A stretch of 32,323 nt of DNA from SHLQ01 sp964441145 (GTDB lineage: Bacteria; Actinomycetota; Acidimicrobiia; Acidimicrobiales; SHLQ01): assembly GCA_964441145.1 (NCBI GenBank), contig CAYTUB010000031.1, forward strand, positions 1 to 32,323, in the 5' to 3' direction. Both the position numbers and the translations under genes were made by a program. The number at the start of each line of letters is the position of its first letter. Positions within the stretch are counted from its first letter, which is position 1. A model generated the notes under the pieces. That model saw only the letters and a list, made by a program, of their open reading frames with translations, searched no databases and was not told the DNA's origin. Shown piece after piece: positions 1 through 7,358 of this stretch.

Positions 1-90
1 GGTAGACTTCTGGTTTGAGTGGCGGCCATGTTGTGAGCCGTAGGCGAGCAACTCGTTGGAACGCGCAGGGTTCCCGCCGATAAGGATGTT

Positions 91-1860
91 ATGGGTTTCG
101 ATGCTCTGATAACGCTTGGCGCGCTTGGGGTGATGATCGTTGGTCTGGTGACCGGGCGACTCTCGCCTCCAGCTGCGATCTTGGCGACGTCTGCGTCGTT
201 GTTTGTGCTTGGTGTTACCGAAGCCGACCAAGCCTTTTCGGGCTTCGCGAATCCGGCGCCGATTACGGTCGCTGCGCTGTATGTCATTGCCGGAGCCGTA
301 GACCGGACGGGTGCCATCGAGCCGATCGTGTCCCGGTTGTTGAATCGCCCACAGGGGCTTCGCAAAGACCTTGCGCAGCTCGTGGTTCCCTCCGCATTTG
401 GAAGTGCATTCCTCGCCAATACACCCATCGTCGCGATGCTGACGCCAGCGGTGACACGATGGGCCGATAAGAACGGTCGGTCCGCGAGCTCGTTCCTCAT
501 TCCGCTCTCGTATGCAACGATTCTGGGCGGCTCGCTCACCGTCATTGGTACATCGACCAACCTCGTGGCTTCGGGACTCCTCGTAGGCGCCGGCGAGGAG
601 CCTCTGGCGCTCTTTGAGCTGGCAAAGATCGGCCTACCGTTGCTGTTGATTGGCTTGGTCGTGATCTTGGCGGGCGCTCCGCTCTTGCCGAAGCGTCGGC
701 GTCCAACGGATCCAACCACGGAGACCGAACGGTCCTTTACCGTTGCAATGACCGTTGACCCAGATGGAGCCATCGATGGGAACTCGGTAACCGATGCTGG
801 GCTTCGTAGTGTGAGCGGTCTCTTCCTTACCCAAATCGACCGACCAGGCCAGACAATCGCGCCGGTGACACCGTCGCAGATTCTTCGAGGCGGTGACCGA
901 CTGATCTTTGCGGGACAGGTCGATGATGTCGTCGAGCTGCAAAAAGTCTCCGGGATCTCCCCGGCGGACAGCATTGCGTCGAAGGCACTCGGAGACGGCC
1001 CCAATACCGGCTACTTCGAAGTGGTCGTCGGACCAAGTTCTCCAATTGTCGGCCGGACCGCCGCCGAGGTTGGATTTCGACAACGCTATGACGCTGCGAT
1101 CTTGGCAGTGCACCGAAGCGGCGAACTTGTGAAAGGTCAACCTGGAACGACCCGCTTTCGCGCCGGCGACACGCTCTTGGTAGTAGCACCGAGAACATTC
1201 CGAAACCGTTGGCGCAATACCGGAGAATTCTTGTTGGTCTCGCGTCTCGATGCAGACATACCTGCCGATAAGCGTGGTGCTCCACTTGCCCTTGGGGCCC
1301 TCGCCATCGCGGTAGGTCTGCCACTCTTTGGTCTCCTGCCGGTGGCCCGGTCCACGATCTTGGCTGCGATTTTGCTCGTTGCCTTCGGAGTGCTGAGGCC
1401 TCGCGAGGCGCGAGACGCCGTGGATGTCAACGTGGTTTTGATGATCGGCGGCGCATTCGGCCTCGGTGCTGCAATTACCGAAACCGGAATCGCGGAACGA
1501 GTCGCCAGCGGCTTGCTAGACACCTTCGGTGCGTTGGGAACGGTTGGTGCGGTGGTGGGTCTGCTCATTACCACCATGGTGCTTACCGAGTTGATCACGA
1601 ACGCTGCTGCTGTAGTGCTCGCCTTTCCGATCGCTGTCGACGTTGCCGAGCAGACCGGGCTCGATCCCCGGCTCGTCATCATTGGCGTGGCGGTTGCAGG
1701 ATCAGCGTCGTTCCTGACACCGGTCGGCTATCAAACCAACATGATGGTGTACGGCCCTGGTGGCTATCGGTTTAGTGACTACCTGCGACTCGGCGTGCCG
1801 CTTTCGTTGGTCACGATTGCCGTGGTAAGCACGCTCGTTGTGACCATGGGGTCCCTGTAG
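91..1860 (+). CDS. SLC13/DASS-type permease with two RCK_C (TrkA-C) domains
   Basis: A 589-residue inner-membrane permease of the SLC13 (citrate/sulfate/dicarboxylate, ArsB-like) superfamily. The two membrane halves (about 1-200 and 395-589) are split by a soluble insert holding two RCK_C-like regulatory modules (about 215-288 and 305-370), as is typical of SLC13-RCK proteins. Family hallmarks are the re-entrant motif GTSTNLVASG (153-162) and its C-terminal counterpart GYQTNMMVYGPGGY near residue 555. The start is supported by AAGGA four bases upstream of the ATG. Substrate cannot be told from sequence; sulfate or a dicarboxylate are usual. Sulfate would fit the sulfotransferases at 7355 and 12238, but that is inference. 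The stop codon directly abuts the stop of the convergent gene at 1861. Confidence 0.88.
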   Translation: MGFDALITLGALGVMIVGLVTGRLSPPAAILATSASLFVLGVTEADQAFSGFANPAPITVAALYVIAGAVDRTGAIEPIVSRLLNRPQGLRKDLAQLVVPSAFGSAFLANTPIVAMLTPAVTRWADKNGRSASSFLIPLSYATILGGSLTVIGTSTNLVASGLLVGAGEEPLALFELAKIGLPLLLIGLVVILAGAPLLPKRRRPTDPTTETERSFTVAMTVDPDGAIDGNSVTDAGLRSVSGLFLTQIDRPGQTIAPVTPSQILRGGDRLIFAGQVDDVVELQKVSGISPADSIASKALGDGPNTGYFEVVVGPSSPIVGRTAAEVGFRQRYDAAILAVHRSGELVKGQPGTTRFRAGDTLLVVAPRTFRNRWRNTGEFLLVSRLDADIPADKRGAPLALGALAIAVGLPLFGLLPVARSTILAAILLVAFGVLRPREARDAVDVNVVLMIGGAFGLGAAITETGIAERVASGLLDTFGALGTVGAVVGLLITTMVLTELITNAAAVVLAFPIAVDVAEQTGLDPRLVIIGVAVAGSASFLTPVGYQTNMMVYGPGGYRFSDYLRLGVPLSLVTIAVVSTLVVTMGSL

Positions 1861-3600
1861 CTAGCGAACTCGGGTTGTCTCGCACGTAACCCGATCGTCG
1901 ATTCCGCGGCCGCCGTCGCAGGTATCGGTTCCGGAACCTCCCAGAAGACCATCGGTGTTGATCCCGCCCAAGATCCGATCGTCGCCGATTCCACCTTCGA
2001 GCTGATCGGCACCTTGTCGGCCGTTGATCCGGTCTTTTCCTTTACCGCCGAATACCTTGTCGGGTCCGTCATCGCCGTGCAGCTTGTCTTTACCGCGGTT
2101 GCCGAGAACGACATCGGCGCCAGCGCCTGCTCGAATCGTGTCCTTGCCAGCGCCACCACAGATGACGTCGTCGCCGTCGAGTCCATGGATGATGTCGGCT
2201 CCACCCAGCCCGTGGATGACATCGCGACCATTGGTTCCAACGATTACGTCAGGACCGTTGGTTCCCATAATCGTGACTTCTCGTCCATCGCAGAGAACTT
2301 CCCCGTCCTTGGCCGCTACCGGTCCAGCGGCCTTGGGCGCTTGGGGAGGCGGCGCCGTGGTCGTCGTAGGAGGCGGGGCGGTGGTCGTCGTGGTGCGAGG
2401 TGCCGCAGTAGTTGTCGTCGTGCGTGGCGCAGCAGTTGTCGTCGTAGGAGGCGGGGCGGTGGTCGTCGTGGTGCGAGGTGCCGCAGTAGTTGTCGTCGTG
2501 CGTGGCGCAGCGGTTGCAGGAGGTGCCTGTGGAGGTGTGGTCGTCGTTGGAGGGTTGACCGGCTGAGACGAGAGCGATTGGCCCCGAGTCTGTACGAGCG
2601 GCACCTGGAAGAAGGAATCCTGTGCCAACCGTCGGCCAGCGTTCAGCGAGTTCTGAGAAGAGTCAATCCACCATGTGCAATCTGGGTGACCGTGTGCAGT
2701 GCCATCTGAATGGAACCACATGACAGCAGCGAACCGGTCGCGGTACTTGCCCTGCTTCAGGAGCTCGCGGGCACCGTCAATAAACTCGCCCTTGCGTCCG
2801 TCGTCGTCAGAACCGAACTCGGCAAGAATCAACGGCTTATCGGGGTGCTGATCAGAGAACGTCATCAGTGACTGAATGTTGTCCTCGAGGGAACGCCATT
2901 CTGGTGCGCCGTCCCGGCACTCCGTCCAGTTGTATGGATCTGCACCGATGAAGTCGACCGCGTCATCTCCGGGATACCACTTGTCGGCGGCCCGGCGATC
3001 GCTGGGGTTAATTTCATTGAGGGTGAAACTCCAGTTGGTCATCACCCATCCGAATTGGACGTTGTCGGCGTTTTCATCTTCGAAGACTTCGACGACCTTG
3101 CGAAACGCAGCGACGAAGTCATCGCTATCGCCGAACTTTGTGTTCGGACCCGCCTCGGGCTCGTGGTGAAAGACAACCGTTATTGGGTCACCGTGGCGAC
3201 GGGCACCGTCGGCGAGATCTTGCATTTCGCCATAGATCCGTGAGCCAGGATTGGCGTTGGCAATAGAGCGCCACGAGACGACATCGCCATTTTCCCGCTG
3301 AGCTTTCACGGAAACGACGAGGTCTTTGTCGTTGTTCTTCACCCATCGGTGCAAGCTGTGATCCGCTCCGAGGTTGTCGTCCCACTGCGAGAATGCGCGA
3401 ACGAGTTGCAGGTCTGTCCCTAGCTGGCGTTCGAGGTTCTCGAACGCGGTGATGTTGCTCTGACCATTGATTGGCTTAGCGAAAGCCCCAAACGTGACGC
3501 CACCGGAGAGCGCATTGGCTTCCGACGTGTTCTCCAGAACTGCCCAGCTCGCGATCGACACTGCAATAAGCAATGCAAACATCTGAAGTGTTCGCTTCAT
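1861..3600 (-). CDS. Secreted GH26-like glycosidase with Thr/Pro linker and C-terminal RTX repeats
   Basis: A 579-residue exported protein. A signal peptide (about 1-30) precedes a GH26-like (beta/alpha)8 domain at 35-335, with the presumed acid/base Glu147 in HHEPE and nucleophile Glu261 in LAEFGS. A low-complexity Thr/Pro/Ala linker follows (348-420), containing an exact 26-residue duplication. The tail has 13 consecutive gapless nonapeptides of the GGxGxDxxx type (446-562), which in RTX proteins bind calcium. GH26 enzymes are mostly beta-mannanases and related endo-glycanases; the real substrate is unknown. The start is supported by GAGGAG eight bases upstream. The lipoprotein at 3719-4816 is a shorter relative lacking linker and RTX part. 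Location next to a polysaccharide operon suggests processing of exopolysaccharide (inference). Confidence 0.85.
   Translation of the reverse strand: MKRTLQMFALLIAVSIASWAVLENTSEANALSGGVTFGAFAKPINGQSNITAFENLERQLGTDLQLVRAFSQWDDNLGADHSLHRWVKNNDKDLVVSVKAQRENGDVVSWRSIANANPGSRIYGEMQDLADGARRHGDPITVVFHHEPEAGPNTKFGDSDDFVAAFRKVVEVFEDENADNVQFGWVMTNWSFTLNEINPSDRRAADKWYPGDDAVDFIGADPYNWTECRDGAPEWRSLEDNIQSLMTFSDQHPDKPLILAEFGSDDDGRKGEFIDGARELLKQGKYRDRFAAVMWFHSDGTAHGHPDCTWWIDSSQNSLNAGRRLAQDSFFQVPLVQTRGQSLSSQPVNPPTTTTPPQAPPATAAPRTTTTTAAPRTTTTTAPPPTTTTAAPRTTTTTAAPRTTTTTAPPPTTTTAPPPQAPKAAGPVAAKDGEVLCDGREVTIMGTNGPDVIVGTNGRDVIHGLGGADIIHGLDGDDVICGGAGKDTIRAGAGADVVLGNRGKDKLHGDDGPDKVFGGKGKDRINGRQGADQLEGGIGDDRILGGINTDGLLGGSGTDTCDGGRGIDDRVTCETTRVR
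2360..2515 (-). repeat. Two tandem 78-bp copies in the linker of the GH26-RTX gene
   Basis: Copy 1 spans 2360-2437 and copy 2 spans 2438-2515. I find one base difference between them, near the end (cagcagtt versus cagcggtt). Each encodes the same 26 residues (365-390 and 391-416 of the protein), so the linker can grow or shrink in frame. The near identity points to recent duplication or ongoing homogenisation. Confidence 0.92.
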
Positions 3601-3655
3601 TAGGGGTTCTCCTCACAGATCCCACCGCCTGACTGTACGTCGGCAGACTCGCGCC

Positions 3656-3684
3656 ATATTACAGCTCTGTGTAGTGAGTTACAA
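3656..3684 (-). promoter_or_regulatory. Sigma70-like promoter of the GH26-RTX gene
   Basis: On the minus strand TTGTAA (3679-3684) and TAATAT (3656-3661) are separated by exactly 17 bases. The -10 box lies about 55 bases before the start at 3600, leaving a leader of roughly 50 bases that contains the GAGGAG ribosome-binding site. The gene can therefore be transcribed independently of the lipoprotein gene upstream. Confidence 0.55.
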
Positions 3685-3718
3685 ACAGATGAAGGAAAAA
3701 GTGACGGAGTGTGGTAAA

Positions 3719-4816
3719 TCAGGGATTAAGCCACGGATCCTGTGCAAGTTCTATCCATGCGTCATATGACGTTTGTGTTGTATCGACACGCCAGTTCGGG
3801 TGCCCGTTCGCTCGGAAGTCGACATCGAAGTACACGACCGCATCAACCTCGGGCAGATCGTTTTCGAGAATCCCGGGGAGGCTGTCGAACCAGGCAGCCT
3901 TGGCTCCCTCTTCGGCCTCGTTAGAGCCTGTCTCGCCGAGCATGATCGGCAGATTGCGTGGGGCCGCCCACTCGACGAAGTCAGCAAAGATCTGGTCTAG
4001 GGAGACCCAACCTGGTGAGGCTGTGGTGTCTTCCCAGTTGTAGCCGTCAGCGCAGAGCCAATCCACGTGGTCATCGCCGGGGTACCACGCATCGGGATCT
4101 CCGCCGTCTTCGAAGAACAGGTGAGCGTTAGGACACCACACAAATTCTGCGTTGGTGGCCCCGACCTCATCAAATATCGATCGAATGTGCAGCCATGCGC
4201 CGACGAAGTCCTCGGGCGAATGGACCCATCCAATTCGGCGTTGCCCGTCCATCTCCCAGAGCCAACGCAGCAGCACCGGTTCACCTAAGTCACGAACCGA
4301 CGTGGCTTGTTGCGTGATCCAGTCATCATGGATTCCGCTTTGGATTTCTTGGGTGTCCGTCCCGTTCCACGAAATCATCAGGATTCTTCCCTCTTCGAGG
4401 TGAAAGAGGTCGTCCTCGGTAGGGATAGCGCGGTCCCACGCGTGAAAGACGTGACCAATATCGAGTTGTCGACCTGCGTCGGCCTCCAGCTGGTTGAAAC
4501 GAGGAATGCGCTCGTCTGCATACGGGCCGGTTGCGACGCCAAGAAGCGACCCCTCGAGGTCCGCGTCGATCGTGGAAAGGCGATTGTCCCGAAACGCCGG
4601 CGGCTCTACCTCGTCGACGGCGGTGGGTTCGGTTGGGGTTGGCGAAGCTGTGGTTGGAGTCGTTGCGGGTGAGGGGGCTTGTGTTGGCTCCGGGAATTGC
4701 GTTGTGGTGGGCGCTTGGGTGGCTGCGTTATCAGCTGTGCCACATGCCGCAGCTAGGAGCCCGAAGCTGATGACTATGGCGAATAGTCTCAAGTAGGCTT
4801 TCTTGGGAATGTGCAT
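3719..4816 (-). CDS. GH26-like glycosidase lipoprotein
   Basis: A 365-residue secreted lipoprotein. The signal peptide ends at a lipobox, LAAAC with Cys25, so the mature protein is probably anchored on the outer face of the membrane. A Thr/Pro-rich spacer (about 35-68) holds the catalytic domain (85-365) away from it. The GH26-like active site has Glu188 in RWLWEMDG (acid/base) and Glu295 in LGETGS (nucleophile). The segment WYPGDDHVDWLCADGYNW parallels WYPGDDAVDFIGADPYNW in the neighbouring RTX enzyme, so the two are paralogues. GAGGA upstream of the ATG supports the start. It is divergent from the exopolysaccharide operon that begins at 5113, a common place for polymer-trimming hydrolases. 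Confidence 0.83.
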   Translation of the reverse strand: MHIPKKAYLRLFAIVISFGLLAAACGTADNAATQAPTTTQFPEPTQAPSPATTPTTASPTPTEPTAVDEVEPPAFRDNRLSTIDADLEGSLLGVATGPYADERIPRFNQLEADAGRQLDIGHVFHAWDRAIPTEDDLFHLEEGRILMISWNGTDTQEIQSGIHDDWITQQATSVRDLGEPVLLRWLWEMDGQRRIGWVHSPEDFVGAWLHIRSIFDEVGATNAEFVWCPNAHLFFEDGGDPDAWYPGDDHVDWLCADGYNWEDTTASPGWVSLDQIFADFVEWAAPRNLPIMLGETGSNEAEEGAKAAWFDSLPGILENDLPEVDAVVYFDVDFRANGHPNWRVDTTQTSYDAWIELAQDPWLNP

Positions 4817-5112
4817 TTGATCCTCGTGTTGAACGGGCGACCACTTGCGCCCGGAAAGTCGACTACGCCCACTGCTCGTTACTAGAGAGTACGGCGCGAA
4901 AGCAGTGATGTATGAGCGCCATTAGGTAGGAGTCACGTAAGAACAGTTAGCAAAGCATCGAGGTCGCGACTTTTTTGTCCTGTGAAGCGTCGTAGGTTCA
5001 AGGCGGTTCATTTGTCCGACTATCAGTCTTGCTGAGGGTCCCGCAGAACTATCAAGGAAGCGTCGCTCTCGCCGAAAGATAGAGATAGGCCCATTGGGCG
5101 CGCACAAAGGTA
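4817..5112. promoter_or_regulatory. Divergent intergenic region between glycosidase and EPS operons
   Basis: About 300 bases without a convincing gene. It must hold the promoters of both divergent units, but I cannot assign -35/-10 pairs with confidence. Two dyads are visible: CGGGCG (4834-4839) with CGCCCG (4848-4853), an 8-base loop in the leader of the lipoprotein gene; and CACTGCT with AGCAGTG around 4869-4907, too widely spaced for a good hairpin but possibly an operator pair. Confidence 0.35.
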
Positions 5113-6867
5113 ATGAGGCAGATGGAAACGAATGACGAAGTAGAGCTGGGTAATTACTGGCGAATCTTCAAGAGAAGTTGGTGGATGATCGCGCTCGCCA
5201 TGCTGTCTATGACCGCGCTTGCCCTCTTCTTCCTTCCTGGACAGGAATCGTTCTTCTCATCGGAGGTCACGGTGCTCCTGCAGCCCGGCAACGCCGATGT
5301 AGGGCCGGCCAACGATCCCGTGAACGAAGATCAGGAGATCGGCATCGCCACGTCTCCTCTCATCGGCACTCGAGTCATCGAACAAGAACCCGGCCTCGAT
5401 CTTGTCGATTGGGCCGCAAACACCACGGTTGTGTGTTTGGGCAGTGACGGGATTGGTTCTTGTGACAGCCAGATCTTGCAGTTCAGCTACGCCGGCGCCT
5501 CAAGCGAAGAAGCTTCTCGCCTCGTTCAGCGCAACGCCGACGCCTACCTCGACTTCCGTCTTGAGCGCGAGTCTTTGCTCCGTGATGGACAAATTGCCGA
5601 GCTTGACCGCCAGCTCGCCGACCTTTCGCTACAAATCACGAACGAACGTGCGGTATTTGACGCAGCCCTAGACGCAGCCGAGGGCGAGCAAACCAACGAG
5701 GTGCGCGGAAGCGAAGCGCGACTACGCCTCCTTGAACAAGAAGACTTCAACATTCAACGCCAGCTCGACGGAGTCCAAGAGGTTGGCGAGGTTGGAAGCT
5801 TGCTCGGTGAGCCGTCGGTCCCCGAAGCTGACGCAACCGGAATCCCACGCCTCTTCACCCTTCTGGCCGGTCTCTCGATGGGACTCGTCGTCGGTGCTCT
5901 CGCTGCGGTCTTGACCGACCGGCTCGACCGCCGCATCAGCGGCCCGATCGAAACCGAACTGGATTTGGGTGTGCCAGTCCTTGGCAACATCCCTCGAATT
6001 ACCCAAGACAGCCCAGCGTTGGTCACAGCCGTCGGCCAAGAGACAGCAGGAGCCGAGGCGTTCCGTCGTCTCGCTGCAGCCGTGCTCGCTCCCCGCAACG
6101 GTTTCGTCGTCGATTCGATCGCGGTCACCGGAGCTACCGAAAAAGAAGGCCGAACCACCGCTGCGATCAACCTTGCGTTGGCAATTTCACAGACCGGCCG
6201 CAATGTGTTGCTGATCGGAGCGGACCGCCGCAACGACGCCCTCGACCGAGTATTTGGTATCGCTGGCCGTGCAGGGCTCAGCGACTTCCTTCGCACCGCA
6301 GGCGACCTCGACGCTGCTCGCACCGCAATAGACGGAGCCGAACGACGACTCGAGCTCACCGTCCTCCCAACAGGCACCGGTGCGCCAGCGCCGATTGCCA
6401 ACAACTCGGTTGCCGCGCTGCTCGCCATTGCCCAAGAGCGCAACATGATCGTGGTCTTCGACGCTCCACCGGCGCTTACCAACGCTGAAGGCCTCCAGCT
6501 CGCAGCGATCGTGGATGCGGTCTACGTGGTATGTGCGGTTGGCCGCACCAAGCGAAGCGAGTTGCGAGATCTTCGTATTCAGTTGGAGAACGTCCAGGCC
6601 GACCTGGCTGGCTCGATTCTCAACCGCACGAGCCGTCTCAACCTTCTTCCGGCGGGCACCAACAATGTCGGCACCGTATCCGTGCCAACGGGAACCCCAG
6701 GTGGAGATGCCTGGCAGCGTTCCGGTGGTCTGTCCTCGGTGCCTGAATTTGGAAACGAGGGTGACGAGGACGCTCGAACCGCCCCTGCTCGCATGAGCGT
6801 GGTTCCAGCCGAGCAAGAGGCGACGGTGGTCTCCGAACAGTCCGTCGACCCCGGAGATGTTGGATGA
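5113..6867 (+). CDS. Wzz/BY-kinase-like polysaccharide co-polymerase with degenerate ATP site
   Basis: A 584-residue inner-membrane protein that opens the polysaccharide operon. An N-terminal Wzz segment has transmembrane helix 1 (about 23-42), an extracytoplasmic region with a predicted coiled coil (130-220), and helix 2 (about 247-268). A CpsD/CapB-like P-loop domain follows (about 315-510). Family members are bacterial tyrosine kinases that set chain length and coordinate assembly. Here the P-loop reads GATEKEGRTT (340-349) with Arg347 in place of the catalytic lysine. Walker A-prime reads LLIGAD (367-371) with Gly369 where the first Asp is expected. Walker B, VVFDAPP with Asp450, is retained. 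The tail has no tyrosine cluster. Probably a scaffold or pseudokinase. The ATG at 5113 has AAAGG too close; Met4 (5122) is an alternative start. Confidence 0.85.
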   Translation: MRQMETNDEVELGNYWRIFKRSWWMIALAMLSMTALALFFLPGQESFFSSEVTVLLQPGNADVGPANDPVNEDQEIGIATSPLIGTRVIEQEPGLDLVDWAANTTVVCLGSDGIGSCDSQILQFSYAGASSEEASRLVQRNADAYLDFRLERESLLRDGQIAELDRQLADLSLQITNERAVFDAALDAAEGEQTNEVRGSEARLRLLEQEDFNIQRQLDGVQEVGEVGSLLGEPSVPEADATGIPRLFTLLAGLSMGLVVGALAAVLTDRLDRRISGPIETELDLGVPVLGNIPRITQDSPALVTAVGQETAGAEAFRRLAAAVLAPRNGFVVDSIAVTGATEKEGRTTAAINLALAISQTGRNVLLIGADRRNDALDRVFGIAGRAGLSDFLRTAGDLDAARTAIDGAERRLELTVLPTGTGAPAPIANNSVAALLAIAQERNMIVVFDAPPALTNAEGLQLAAIVDAVYVVCAVGRTKRSELRDLRIQLENVQADLAGSILNRTSRLNLLPAGTNNVGTVSVPTGTPGGDAWQRSGGLSSVPEFGNEGDEDARTAPARMSVVPAEQEATVVSEQSVDPGDVG

Positions 6868-7358
6868 GCGAGTCTCCACTCTTTGAGACCTCCGACTCCG
6901 ATACGCCGTTGAACATCGGCCTCGTTGGGTCATCTGGTGGGCACTTGGCACACCTTTTGATCTTGCGTCCGTGGTGGGAAGAGCACGATCGCTTCTGGGT
7001 CACCTTCGACATGCCCGATAGTCACGAGTTGCTCGAGTCAGAGCGCTGCGATTGGGCCCACTTTCCAACTACCCGCAACGTCCCGAATCTCATTCGCAAC
7101 TTTGGGCTCGCCTGGAAAGTTCTTCGTCGCGAGCGTCCTGACGTTGTTATTTCGACCGGCGCCGCAGTTGCATTTCCGTTCTTCCTGCTCGGGCGCATGA
7201 TGGGCGTGAAGACGGTATTTATTGAGGTCTACGACCGAATTGATAACGCATCGCTGACGGCACGCCTGTGCGCGCCTTTGGCGAATCGATTCCTCGTGCA
7301 ATGGGAAGACCAACTGGTGTTCCATCCGCGGGCTAAATTGATTGGGAGGCTCATGTGA
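6864..7358 (+). CDS. Alg14/PssD-like glycosyltransferase membrane-anchor subunit
   Basis: A 164-residue protein of the Alg14/PssD family. In two-part GT28-like glycosyltransferases this subunit anchors the complex to the membrane and binds the lipid-linked acceptor, while the Alg13/PssE partner binds the nucleotide sugar. The hallmark GSSGGHLAHL lies at 22-31, followed by a Rossmann-like fold (PDVVISTGAAVAFPF) and a hydrophobic stretch. The start overlaps the stop of the preceding gene (ATGA), and its own end overlaps the next gene by four bases (GTGA). The next gene encodes exactly the expected Alg13/PssE partner, which supports the call. Length is normal for the family. Confidence 0.85.
   Translation: MSESPLFETSDSDTPLNIGLVGSSGGHLAHLLILRPWWEEHDRFWVTFDMPDSHELLESERCDWAHFPTTRNVPNLIRNFGLAWKVLRRERPDVVISTGAAVAFPFFLLGRMMGVKTVFIEVYDRIDNASLTARLCAPLANRFLVQWEDQLVFHPRAKLIGRLM

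Noticed and set aside
1..90. Possible start of a minus-strand gene leaving the left edge
   Set aside because: A frame is open but too short to judge, with no start signal or recognisable peptide.
2014..2709. Long plus-strand frames opposite the glycosidase linker, rich in Arg/Gly or Val
   Set aside because: They are antisense to the Thr/Pro repeats of the GH26-RTX gene; their composition is the mirror of that repeat and they have no domain or start signal.
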